From NCBI GenBank assembly GCA_902490245.1, contig CABUDB010000011.1:1-15543 (forward strand): 15,543 nt of DNA, given 5' to 3'. Below the pieces are notes generated by a model, which was given only the letters and a program-made list of their open reading frames with translations, ran no database searches and was not told where the DNA came from. A program made the position numbers and the translations under genes. Of this stretch, positions 1 to 8,600 are shown piece after piece (the first letter of the stretch is position 1; every line of letters begins with the position of its first letter). The DNA comes from an uncultured Collinsella sp. (GTDB lineage Bacteria; Actinomycetota; Coriobacteriia; Coriobacteriales; Coriobacteriaceae).

Positions 1-2155
1 CATGCTGGCGGTAGGCAGCATCTGTGTGCTGACGCTTCTGGACGCGCTGCCCCTTCTTGGCCGTAAAGGCCTGGACGCCCTGCGTGTTGGTGGTCGTCTT
101 GGTCTTGAGCAGCGACGTGTTGAAGTTCATCAGGCGGTAGTCGCTCGAGACCAGCGCGAGGTCGCGGTCCTCCTTGAGCACCTGCGCATACAGCAGCTTG
201 CTGCCGCCGTAGATGGCGTTCTTAAGGCGCTTGCGGTTGGTCTTGGTAACGTATCCAGAAAGCGCGACACGCACCACGCGGCCGTTCTCAAAGACGAACA
301 GCACGTCGGCCTTGTAGTCCTCGGGGTCGATGACCCAGATGACGCTCTCGTCGGGTTCCATCTCGAGATCGGTCGGAAGGTACGAGCCCAGCTGGGCCGA
401 CTTGGTGTCCTCAAACGCCGCAACCTTGCACTTGTACACCTGGCTCTTGTTGGTAAAGACCAGCAGCTCGTGCGTGTTGGAGGACGGGAACTCGATAAAG
501 GGTTTGTCGCCGTCCTTGTACTTGAGCGTGGTCGCCTTCTTGAGCACGCGGTCCGTCATCTTCTTAAGGTAGCCATCGCGCGAGAGCATGATGGTGACCG
601 GGTACTCCTCGACCTCGGGCTCCAAGCTTACCTCGATAACCTCATGGGGTTCGATCCTGCCCGTGCGGCGCGGCATCACGTACTTCTTGTTGACCGCGGC
701 CAGCTCGTCGCTGATGACCTTCTTGATGTTTTCCTCGCTCGAGAGGATCTCCTCAAGCTCGGCGATCTCGCCCTCAAGCTTGGCGATGTCCTTGGTGCGG
801 TTGAGGATGTACTCCTCGTTGATGTTGCGGAGCTTGAGTTCAGCAACAAACTCTGCCTGGGTCTCGTCGATGTCGAAACCCTTCATAAGGTTGGGCACGA
901 CCTCGGCCTCGAGCTTGGTGCCACGGATGATGGCGATTGCCTTGTCGATGTCGAGCAGGATCGCCTCGAGGCCGTGCAGCAGGTGCAGGCGCTCGGACTT
1001 TTTGCCCAGGTCAAAGTTAATGCGACGACGCGTGGACTCAATACGCCACTTGACCCACTCGTGCAGGATCTGGCGCACGCCCATAACACGGGGATAGCCG
1101 TCGACGAGCACGTTGAAGTTGCACGAGAACGAATCCTGCAGCGTGGTCGAGCGATAGAGCTTCGCCATGAGCTTGTCGGGGTCGACACCGCGCTTAAGGT
1201 CGATGGCGATGCGCAAGCCCGAGAGGTCGGTCTCGTCGCGGATGTCAGCGATCTCTTTGACCTTGCCCTCCTTGGAGAGCTTGACGATGCGCTCGATGAT
1301 GACATCGGTCTTGGTGGTGTAGGGAATCTCGTACACCTCGATGATGCGCTCTTCGGGAATCCAGCGCCAGCGGGAGCGAATCTGGAAGCTGCCAAGACCG
1401 GTCTCGATGATCTTCTCCATCTCCTCGCGGCGGTAGATAATCTCGCCGCCGGTCGAGAAATCGGGCATGGGCATGTACTCGAGCAGGTCGCAGTCGGGGT
1501 CCTTCAGGTAGTGCATCGTGGCGGTGCAGACCTCGTTGAGGTTGAAACCGCAGATGTCGGACGCCATAGCGACGCCGATGCCCTTGTTGGCCGAGACAAG
1601 GATGTTGGGGAACGTGGTGGGCAGCAGACGCGGCTCCTTCATGGCGCCGTCGTAGCTGTCGACGAAGTCGACCGGGTCCTTGTCGATGTCCTTGAAGATC
1701 TCGGCGCTGATGGGGGAGAGCTTGGCCTCGGTGTAACGCGAGGCGGCGTAGCTCAGGTCGCCCGAATAGTACTTGCCAAAGTTGCCCTTCGACTCCACGA
1801 AAGGAGCAAGCAGCGCCTCGTTGCCCGTGGCCAGGCGCACCATCGTCTCGTAGATGGCGGCGTCGCCGTGTGGGTTGAGCTTCATGGTCTGGCCCACGAT
1901 GTTGGCGCTCTTTTGGCGCTCGCCCTTGAGCAGGCCCATCTTGTACATGGTGTAGAGCAGCTTGCGGTGCGAGGGCTTAAAGCCGTCGATCTCGGGGAAC
2001 GCACGCGAGACGTTGACGCTCATGGCGTAGGGCATGTAGTTGACCTCGAGCGTCTGCGTGATCGGCTGGTCGGTGACCTCGGAATGCAGGCCGATGACGT
2101 TCTCGGCGTTGACCTGCTTCTTCTTTGGCTGGTTCTTCGTCTTCTTCTTTGCCAC
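1..2155 (-). CDS. parC: Type IIA DNA topoisomerase cleavage subunit (ParC/GyrA-like), 3' end cut off by window
   Basis: This is the DNA cleavage and rejoining subunit of a type IIA topoisomerase; it partners with the ATPase subunit encoded just upstream to pass one duplex through another. The reading frame opens with GTG at 2155, preceded by AGAGGAAA, and 718 codons are visible before the window edge. Around residues 56-76 is the conserved GFKPSHRKLLY stretch. NPHGD is at 94-98, and the catalytic Arg-Tyr pair is R140-Y141 in AASRYTEAKLS. A coiled-coil region near residues 430-480 leads into beta-pinwheel blades (for example near 521-536, TIMLSRDGYLKKMTDR). No GyrA box (Q[RK]RGG[RK]G) follows the first blade, which argues for topoisomerase IV or a divergent paralogue instead of supercoiling gyrase. 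The QRDR has Ala99 and Glu103 where E. coli GyrA has Ser83 and Asp87. The lysine-rich first 13 residues are a poorly conserved N-terminal tail. Family certain; the parC name is an inference. Confidence 0.93.
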   Translation of the reverse strand, partial: MAKKKTKNQPKKKQVNAENVIGLHSEVTDQPITQTLEVNYMPYAMSVNVSRAFPEIDGFKPSHRKLLYTMYKMGLLKGERQKSANIVGQTMKLNPHGDAAIYETMVRLATGNEALLAPFVESKGNFGKYYSGDLSYAASRYTEAKLSPISAEIFKDIDKDPVDFVDSYDGAMKEPRLLPTTFPNILVSANKGIGVAMASDICGFNLNEVCTATMHYLKDPDCDLLEYMPMPDFSTGGEIIYRREEMEKIIETGLGSFQIRSRWRWIPEERIIEVYEIPYTTKTDVIIERIVKLSKEGKVKEIADIRDETDLSGLRIAIDLKRGVDPDKLMAKLYRSTTLQDSFSCNFNVLVDGYPRVMGVRQILHEWVKWRIESTRRRINFDLGKKSERLHLLHGLEAILLDIDKAIAIIRGTKLEAEVVPNLMKGFDIDETQAEFVAELKLRNINEEYILNRTKDIAKLEGEIAELEEILSSEENIKKVISDELAAVNKKYVMPRRTGRIEPHEVIEVSLEPEVEEYPVTIMLSRDGYLKKMTDRVLKKATTLKYKDGDKPFIEFPSSNTHELLVFTNKSQVYKCKVAAFEDTKSAQLGSYLPTDLEMEPDESVIWVIDPEDYKADVLFVFENGRVVRVALSGYVTKTNRKRLKNAIYGGSKLLYAQVLKEDRDLALVSSDYRLMNFNTSLLKTKTTTNTQGVQAFTAKKGQRVQKRQHTDAAYRQH

Positions 2156-2200
2156 GATTTCCTCTTGAACTTCTTATGGGCCGTCGTTATCGATTTGCTG

Positions 2201-4198
2201 CTACTGCAGGTCCAGCTGGTCCAGGTATTCCTTGCCGTGCTCGGAGATATGGCGCTTGCGGCCCGCCTCGTCGTTGCCCAGCAAAAGGTTGAACATGGTT
2301 TCCATCTTGGTGACGTCCTCGGGCTCAACCTTGATCAGGCGGCGCGTCTCGGGATTCATGGTGGTGAGCCACATCATGTCCGGATCGTTCTCACCAAGAC
2401 CCTTGGAGCGGTTGATGGAGCACTTCTGGTCGCCGATTTCCTTGAGGATGCCGTTCTTCTCGAGCTCGGTGTAGGCAAAGTAGGTCTTCTCTTTGCAGTT
2501 GATCTCGTAGAGCGGCGACTCGGCGATATAGACGTAGCCCTCGTCGATAAGCGTGGGCACCAGTCGATAGAGCATGGTGAGCACGAGCGTGCGAATGTGA
2601 TAACCGTCGACGTCGGCGTCCGTACAGATGATGACTTTGTTCCAGTTGAGGTTGTCCAGGTCGAAGGCGCCAAGGTTCTTGATGCGCTTGTCCTTGATCT
2701 CCACGCCGCAGCCCAGTACGCGCATGAGGTCCATGATGATGTCGGACTTAAAGATGCGCGGATAATCCTCCTTTAGGCAGTTGAGGATCTTGCCGCGGAC
2801 GGGCATAACACCCTGGAACTCGGCATCGCGCGACGTGCGAATGGCGCCTGCTGCCGAGTCGCCCTCTACGATGTAGATCTCGCGGCGGCTCTTGTCCTTG
2901 GAGCGGCAATCGATGAACTTCTGCACACGGTTGGCCATGTCGGTCTTCTGCTGCAGGTTGGTCTTGATGCTCTGGCGCGTCTTCTCGGCATTCTCGCGCG
3001 AGCGCTTGTTGATGAGCACCTGCTCCATGATCTTATTGGCGGCGTCCTTGTTCTCGATCAAGTAGGTCGAGAGGCGCTCCTTAAAGAAGGCCGTCATGGC
3101 CTGCTGGATAAAGCGGTTATTGATGGCTTTCTTGGTCTGGTTTTCGTAGGACGTCTGAGTGGAGAAGCAGTTGGTCACCAGTACCAGGCAGTCCTGGACG
3201 TCTTGCCACTTAATGCCGCTCTCGTTTTTGTTGTATTTGCCCTGTTGCTTAATGTAGGCATCGATGGCGCTGGTCAGAGCGCTACGGGCCGCCTTCTCGG
3301 GCGAGCCGCCGTTCTCGAGCCACGATGAATTGTGGTAGTACTCCTGCATCATGAAGGTGCGCGAGAAGCACATGCATGCGGTGATTTTTACGTTGTAATC
3401 GGGCAGGTCTTCGCGATCACGACCGCGACGGTCGGCCTCGATAAAGAAGGGCTCGGTAAGGTAGTCGGTACCGACCTTCTCGAGCACGTAGTCCTCGATG
3501 CCCTTGGGATAGCAAAAATCCTCTTCGGAAAACTCGCCATCGTCGCCCTCGATGCGCAGGCGGAAGGTCACGTTGGCGTTGACCACGGCCTGGCGGCGCA
3601 TGGTCTCGCGATACCACTCGTGGGGGATACTGATGGAGGTGAAGACCTCAAGATCGGGACGCCACTTGATGGTGGTGCCGGTACGGTCCTCGTCGCTGGG
3701 CTCAATCTCGAGTGCCTTCTTTTTGGCGCCGACGACCTTGCCCTTCTTAAAGTGCAGGGAGTACTTGTTACCGTCACGCCAGACGGTGACATCCATGTAC
3801 TCGGAAGCGTACTGAGTCGCGCAGGAGCCCAGGCCGTTGGTGCCGAGCGAGAAGTCGTAGTCGCCGCCCTGGTTGTTGTTGTATTTGCCGCCGGCGTAGA
3901 GCTCGCAAAAGACGAGCTCCCAGTTAAAGCGCTTCTCGGAGGGGTTCCAGTCGAGCGGGCAGCCACGGCCATTGTCCTCTACCTGAATGGAACCATCGCG
4001 AAAGGCGGTAAGGGTGATGAGCTTGCCGTAGCCCTGGCGCGCCTCGTCAACGGCGTTGGATAGGATCTCGAAGGCAGCGTGTGCACAGCCATCGAGTCCG
4101 TCCGAGCCAAAGATGACGGCAGGGCGCAGACGTACGCGTTCCTCGTCCTTGAGCTGGCGGATACTGTCGTTACCATAGTTTGCGGTGTTTTTTGCCAT
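2201..4198 (-). CDS. parE: Type IIA DNA topoisomerase ATPase subunit (ParE/GyrB-like), 665 aa
   Basis: This ATPase/TOPRIM subunit drives strand passage by ATP-dependent dimerisation. The GHKL ATPase fold is clear: E44 and N48 in AFEILSNAVDEA, DNGRG at 75-79, and the glycine-rich LGTNGLG at 118-124. The transducer carries the ATP-contacting QTK at 354-356. The TOPRIM domain has EGDSAAG at 445-451 (usual form EGDSAGG), PVRGKILN near 466-473, and the metal-binding DADVDG at 527-532. The C-terminal SKGLGE and TTMNPETR blocks are present, and the length fits ParE or a short GyrB without the Gram-negative insert. The GHKL N-box has Ser where GyrB usually has Asp (SNAVDEA for DNAIDEA). ATG at 4198 is supported by a purine-rich GAGAGAG shortly upstream; AAAGGAG lies rather far away. 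Stop to the next gene is 45 bp, so the two subunits are probably co-transcribed. A perfect SOS-box palindrome lies about 100 bp upstream. Housekeeping gyrase is the alternative name. Confidence 0.94.
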   Translation of the reverse strand: MAKNTANYGNDSIRQLKDEERVRLRPAVIFGSDGLDGCAHAAFEILSNAVDEARQGYGKLITLTAFRDGSIQVEDNGRGCPLDWNPSEKRFNWELVFCELYAGGKYNNNQGGDYDFSLGTNGLGSCATQYASEYMDVTVWRDGNKYSLHFKKGKVVGAKKKALEIEPSDEDRTGTTIKWRPDLEVFTSISIPHEWYRETMRRQAVVNANVTFRLRIEGDDGEFSEEDFCYPKGIEDYVLEKVGTDYLTEPFFIEADRRGRDREDLPDYNVKITACMCFSRTFMMQEYYHNSSWLENGGSPEKAARSALTSAIDAYIKQQGKYNKNESGIKWQDVQDCLVLVTNCFSTQTSYENQTKKAINNRFIQQAMTAFFKERLSTYLIENKDAANKIMEQVLINKRSRENAEKTRQSIKTNLQQKTDMANRVQKFIDCRSKDKSRREIYIVEGDSAAGAIRTSRDAEFQGVMPVRGKILNCLKEDYPRIFKSDIIMDLMRVLGCGVEIKDKRIKNLGAFDLDNLNWNKVIICTDADVDGYHIRTLVLTMLYRLVPTLIDEGYVYIAESPLYEINCKEKTYFAYTELEKNGILKEIGDQKCSINRSKGLGENDPDMMWLTTMNPETRRLIKVEPEDVTKMETMFNLLLGNDEAGRKRHISEHGKEYLDQLDLQ

Positions 4199-4296
4199 AC
4201 TCGCTCTCTCGGTGCTCCTTTGCTGCGTTTAAGTCATATAGATAGTCAAGGTAGCATAGCCCAGCCCCTAGGCAATTCCACCTAACACGAATTCCA

Positions 4297-4312
4297 TCGA
4301 ACAATCGTTCGA
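4297..4312. promoter_or_regulatory. Actinobacterial SOS box (LexA operator), perfect palindrome
   Basis: The site reads TCGAACAATCGTTCGA, two perfect half-sites around AATC. It matches the actinobacterial LexA consensus TCGAAC-N4-GTTCGA described for Mycobacterium and is closely related to the CGAAC-N4-GTTCG Bacillus box. It sits 98 bp before the topoisomerase ATPase gene and 254 bp before the divergent lipoprotein gene, so the topoisomerase operon is the more likely target. LexA binding itself is inferred from the sequence match. Confidence 0.7.
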
Positions 4313-4378
4313 ATTAACGGGTAAAACGTGTCGTGCGGATTGTTGTTCCGAATCGAACATTGGGACAAGCGTCTCGTT

Positions 4379-4422
4379 TTATGGGCCACGGGCGTGCGTG
4401 TGCGAGTCCCTTTGGCCCATAA
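4379..4422. repeat. Strong inverted repeat / hairpin in divergent intergenic region
   Basis: TTATGGGCCA (4379-4388) is perfectly complementary to TGGCCCATAA (4413-4422), and GGG 4390-4392 can pair with CCC 4408-4410 inside the loop. No T-run follows on either strand, so it is not a typical intrinsic terminator. It could be a 5' UTR structure of the lipoprotein mRNA or a protein-binding site. Confidence 0.5.
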
Positions 4423-4566
4423 GGAACGCTGGCGGGTCGTTATTTGGGCCGTGGGTCACTTCGCCGGCGTCGTGTTTCGTCATACGCTCATAGTGGAAGC
4501 CGATGCCACGGGGTCGACTTGGGACTCGGGCAACGGATGAGCTGCAAGCCGAAAGGAGCGGTGAGG

Positions 4567-5583
4567 ATGATGAAGCCCATGACGAAGAAGCTGCTGTTAG
4601 GAATTCCCACCGTGACGCTTTCGGCCGTGCTGGCATGTACGGCGGCCGGCTGCGGCGGTAATGCGCCGAGTGGCTCGGGCGGGAGCGCACCTGTGCAGGA
4701 GAAGGCCGAGAAGCCCAAGGCCTATGAGTCGCAGACGGTCGAGGTGGCAGGCATTACCTATGAGTCGGTGGCTCACGGTACGTTCTATCGCGGTGATGCC
4801 AAGAAGCAGGACGGCTTTTACCTGCACATCAAGATTACCAACAACAACACAAAGAACAGGACGTTCAGTTCCTTTAACGTGCATGCTGCCCAGGGCGATC
4901 TTGAGGCAGGCGACCCGTTGTTTACTTCCGGCAAGGCGGCCGTGCTCGACTACGTTGCAAGCGAGGCTCCCGATGAGCTTCACGAGGGCATCGATCTTTC
5001 CAAGAGGCCAGATATCGGCCCGGGCGAGACCGTTGAGTACGTGTATTTCTGGGCCCCCAAGACGGCGTACTACGGGCCCATCACTGTCGAGTTCGTAGAC
5101 GCTTACGCCCCCGCCAAGAATCATGAGGCCATGCATTTTGACACCACGGGATGCGAGACCAAGGAGTTCAAGGCGGCCGGCGGCGTGGCCGATTCTGGTG
5201 ACGCGGCCAATATGACCGGCATCGCTTGCGCATCGTACAGTATCGAGGCCGCCGATGGGTACACGCTGGATTCGTCCAACGAAGAGCACGAAAAGGCAAA
5301 CTTCTTCCACGACGAGACTGGAGGACGCCTGAACATCAGCATCTTCCCGCGCTCGCCGGAGGAGGAAGTTGCAAGCCTGGAGCAGATCTATGAAGGCAAG
5401 GAAACGACAACCGACCAGGTCGAGTACAACGGCATAACGTGGCTGCGCTTTACCGGTCCCGACAACGGCCATACGCTATTTGCGACGGCTCCCGCGACGG
5501 GCGAGACCGTCCGCGTGTCGATTGGCTGGAAGATCGACTGGGATGCCGCCGTGCCCATGATGGAGGCACTGAAGCTCAAGTAA
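4567..5583 (+). CDS. Two-domain lipoprotein, 338 aa (DUF5067/DUF4352-like N-terminal domain)
   Basis: A predicted surface lipoprotein of unknown function. ATG at 4567 is chosen because AAAGGAG (4552-4558) lies 8 bp before it; GTG at 4561 is too close to that site and the frame upstream has no support. A basic n-region (KPMTKK) and hydrophobic segment lead to a lipobox, most likely TAAGC with Cys29, followed by a Gly/Ser/Ala linker to about residue 50. Residues 55-192 look like a secreted beta-sandwich domain (hydrophobic beta strand followed by TNNNTKNRTF, then GPGETVEYVYFW), in the style of the DUF5067/DUF4352 immunoglobulin-like domains. Residues 215-338 form a second alpha/beta domain with alternating strands and no motif I recognise. 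The gene stands alone between a long divergent promoter region and its own terminator at 5612-5646. The domain assignment is tentative; the lipoprotein call is firm. Confidence 0.85.
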   Translation: MMKPMTKKLLLGIPTVTLSAVLACTAAGCGGNAPSGSGGSAPVQEKAEKPKAYESQTVEVAGITYESVAHGTFYRGDAKKQDGFYLHIKITNNNTKNRTFSSFNVHAAQGDLEAGDPLFTSGKAAVLDYVASEAPDELHEGIDLSKRPDIGPGETVEYVYFWAPKTAYYGPITVEFVDAYAPAKNHEAMHFDTTGCETKEFKAAGGVADSGDAANMTGIACASYSIEAADGYTLDSSNEEHEKANFFHDETGGRLNISIFPRSPEEEVASLEQIYEGKETTTDQVEYNGITWLRFTGPDNGHTLFATAPATGETVRVSIGWKIDWDAAVPMMEALKLK

Positions 5584-5611
5584 CGCCGCGATTCTTACGT
5601 CAGGCGACTCA

Positions 5612-5646
5612 GGGCTGGCTCCGAGTTATCGGGGCCAGCCCCTTTT
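5612..5646 (+). terminator. Rho-independent terminator of the lipoprotein gene
   Basis: GGGCTGGC (5612-5619) pairs with GCCAGCCC (5634-5641), extended by a T-G wobble and CCG/CGG around an AGTTAT loop, then CTTTT. It begins 29 bp after the stop codon. On the opposite strand no T-run follows the stem, so it serves the plus-strand gene. Confidence 0.85.
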
Positions 5647-5693
5647 GGTGTTCGATGAGCCGAGTCGGCGTCTCACACAAAAGTAACTAGGAG

Positions 5694-8600
5694 CTAGCGA
5701 GGCCTATCCGAATTGACCTCATTGGCGGTGTCTTTTTCGAGCGCCGTGCGGCGGACGCTGTAGGCGACAAGGCCGGCACCAGCTGCGGCGAGTGCTGCTG
5801 CGGCTGCGGTTAGGGGGACGTTGCTGTCGCCCGTGCCGGCGAGCGCGCCCGCTTTTCTGGAGCGCTTGTTATTGCCGTGATCCTTGCCGCTGCCAGAGCC
5901 ACTGCCGCCACCGGAGCTGCTTCCGTCGGAACCACCTCCACTCGAGCCACCATCGCCGTCTGCTGTCATCGGGGCGTCGTGAAGTCCTGCCGTATCCGCG
6001 CTGTCGCATACGCCGACCTGAACTTCTGAGCGTTCGCATGCCGCGTCGGGCACATGAAGCTCGTGCAGTACGGCACCCAGCGCCGAGTTTGCGCCCGGTC
6101 GAATTTCCTCGAGCGTTACGGGATCGAGCGCCACCAGATCACGCGCTTTCGCATACAGCATTACGCGTTTGCCCACTTCGTCGCCCCAACTCTCGGGGAT
6201 GGCGAAGCTCATGCGGAACTGTGCCGTGCAGCCCGGTGCCAGCACGGCGTTTCCATTGTCGGCAACCAGCGGGTGCGTCGCAAAACGTGTGCCCAGCGTC
6301 TCGACTGCGTACTTCACGTGTGCCATGTCGTTGGCCGAAGCATCCTCGGCAAGCTCTGGATCGTAGATCGAAGCCATGCGTGCGTTCGCGCCGAATCCGA
6401 TGGATGCGCTGGAGAACGGCTGACTGGAGCCCTCTCGGTACAGGTCGATCGTGCCGGCGGTCAGCAAGGTGTTGCCGTCGTTTCGCACCGTGACCATGAA
6501 GGATTCGCCTGCTGCTCCGGGCACCACCGCACCCGAGGTAGCGACCGCGCCCGTCGGAGTGGCACACGCCACCAAGGGCACTTCGATGCCGTGCAGCTCT
6601 GCCTCGCTCTGCTCGGCACTCACAATGTGCGTGGCGAGCGCGGAGAGCATGCCTCCCGACGTCAAAAATGTCGTTATCTGATCGACGGGATGGTCCAGCT
6701 CGCACATCACGAACGGTTCCGTGAAAAGATCGAACGGTTCCGTGAAAAGATCGCCTGCCAAGGTGCTGGCGAAGATGCGGAAGTGCTTGCCCATCACTGC
6801 TACCGGGTTGCCTTCTTCGTCGTAGGTTTGTCCCACCTTGCCGTCGGTGTTCTCTACATAGAGCACGCATCTGCCGTTGTTGCTTACGCTAAACGATGCC
6901 GGGCCACAGCCTGCGGCACCCACAGGCTGCGTTCCAAATGTCGATGCGCCTCGCGTCCAAGTAATATGCTGCAGTTGCTCGTTGACGGTTGCCAAAAAGC
7001 CCGAATGTTGTGGCCACGGCACCACACGGGGTACCGTGGCGTCTGGTGACATAACGCCCCAGCCTGCAATGGACTGGCCGATCACGGCGTACGATGCGCA
7101 GCCGCAACCGTCTGCGGTCTCGTACGCAACGGGCACCACCATTTTGCCGTTGATATTCTCGGGCTCGCCCAGCTCGATACTCGACGGTGCCTGCGGAAAG
7201 CGGAGAACTTGGCGGAACGTCAGGCTGTCGCCCAAATCGTCCGACCACAGGGTAAAGCACTCCAGCGCAACCTCAGCCTCGCTGCCGAGCGCCTTTTCTG
7301 CGGTGACTCCGCGGCGGTGAAGGTAAGCACCCGACAGGCGCCCGTCGACCAGCGTCTTGCCCACCGTGATGCGCGGGCACTGCAGGCAATGGTAGCCATC
7401 CTCTTGCAGGCGGCCGCGCGAGATGCTGCGCCATGACGTGTGCGACACCACGCGGGTCTCGTCATTACTTATGCGCAGGCGCACAACGGACAGTATGCCG
7501 GCTGTGCTTGCCGTATCGAAAAGGGTGTTGTCGCCGTCGCGGCGCTCGCCCGAGACCAGCAACACGTAGGCGTCCTGGTTTCCTCTTCCGTCCGTATATT
7601 CCACCACGTCGAAGTCGTAATCGTATATGCCGTCGCGTTCCACGTCGTTCTCGCCAAACCCAAGGGGAAAGTCCACGGGCGTGGGGGCAGACCACGTGCC
7701 GTTCGCCTTTGTGTGTACCACCAGGCGCGAGCGGCCATTGTCGCCGTAGCGCACCGAGGCGATACGGAATAGGCACTCCACGCCGGCGATAATCGCCAGC
7801 TTCATGTGGGCTTCGCTGAGCACGCCAGTAAACAGCACGTTGTCGCTCGAGGGCTTGATGCCGCCACGCTCGTCCTCCGACACGCCGGCAGAATTGGCGT
7901 TGGAGTCCGCAACGGCGTTCGTTGCCTGACCGATGTAGGTGTACTCGTACATCGGCGCGGCGTTTTCGTCGTTCTCTACCAGTGCATGGACGAAATGCTC
8001 GATCTGTCCCGTGTCGTCGCTTTCTGCATCCGCCTCGAGCTCAATGCGCGTGACCGCTTGATCCCAATCGCGCACGACAGACGCGACGTTTACGGCAGTG
8101 GCCTTAACCTCGGCGCGTGCGAGCAGCTCGGCGTTGGTGACGATGGTGGCCGATGCGATAAACTGCGGCACACCACCTGCCTCGGCGTTGCCGGCCGAGC
8201 CGAAGCAGGCATCCAGCGTATAAGGCGTATCCCCACCCAATGCAAGCTCAGAGCACTGGAGTACATACTGGTCGCCGTTGTTCACCGACATATTCCACGA
8301 ATCGGCGAGTGTGGGCCACGATCCCGACCAAGCTTTGGTGGTCCACTTGAACATTACGAACTGGAGTATCACATCGACATCGACGTCTGCACCTACGCGC
8401 AGTCGCGGAAGCTGGTGTCCATCCGCCTTCTCGTATCCAATGAACAGCGTGAGGGATGCGGCGCCACGCACGGCGGACGAAGCGACGCCTGCAACGCCGG
8501 CTCCAAAGGTGACGGCAAGTCCGATCTGGATGGTGAACGAGCCCGACGTGTTGGAATAGTCGAGCGAAATGTTCTTGAAAAACGCCGCGCCGCTACCGTG

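Larger units (their letters stand above)
4199..4566. other. 368-bp divergent intergenic region between topoisomerase operon and lipoprotein gene
   Basis: No credible gene is present. The short open frames here (for example 4328-4540 plus) have no ribosome binding site and no recognisable protein sequence. The region must hold both promoters. It contains the LexA-type palindrome at 4297-4312, an isolated TCGAAC half-site at 4353-4358, and a long hairpin at 4379-4422. On the minus strand, TGGAAT (4280-4275) and TATGCT (4258-4253) with 16-bp spacing could be a weak promoter for the topoisomerase operon. I found no convincing plus-strand promoter. Confidence 0.6.

Noticed and set aside
2..2776. 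A 924-codon open frame on the plus strand across both topoisomerase genes
   Set aside because: It is antisense to two clear topoisomerase genes with catalytic motifs. Its product is Leu/Val/Asp/His-rich with no domain, as expected for a shadow frame of a GC-rich gene.
4380..4421. Possible tRNA or tRNA fragment (acceptor-like stem with GCGAGTCCC nearby)
   Set aside because: Only about 40 bases lie between the stem ends, the putative T-stem does not pair, and there is no D-arm or anticodon arm.
4328..4540. Short plus-strand open frame in the divergent gap
   Set aside because: No ribosome binding site, covers the hairpin, and the product resembles no protein.
4597..5472. A 291-codon minus-strand open frame opposite the lipoprotein gene
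   Set aside because: It is antisense to a lipoprotein with a good ribosome site, signal peptide and terminator, and its own translation shows no recognisable pattern.
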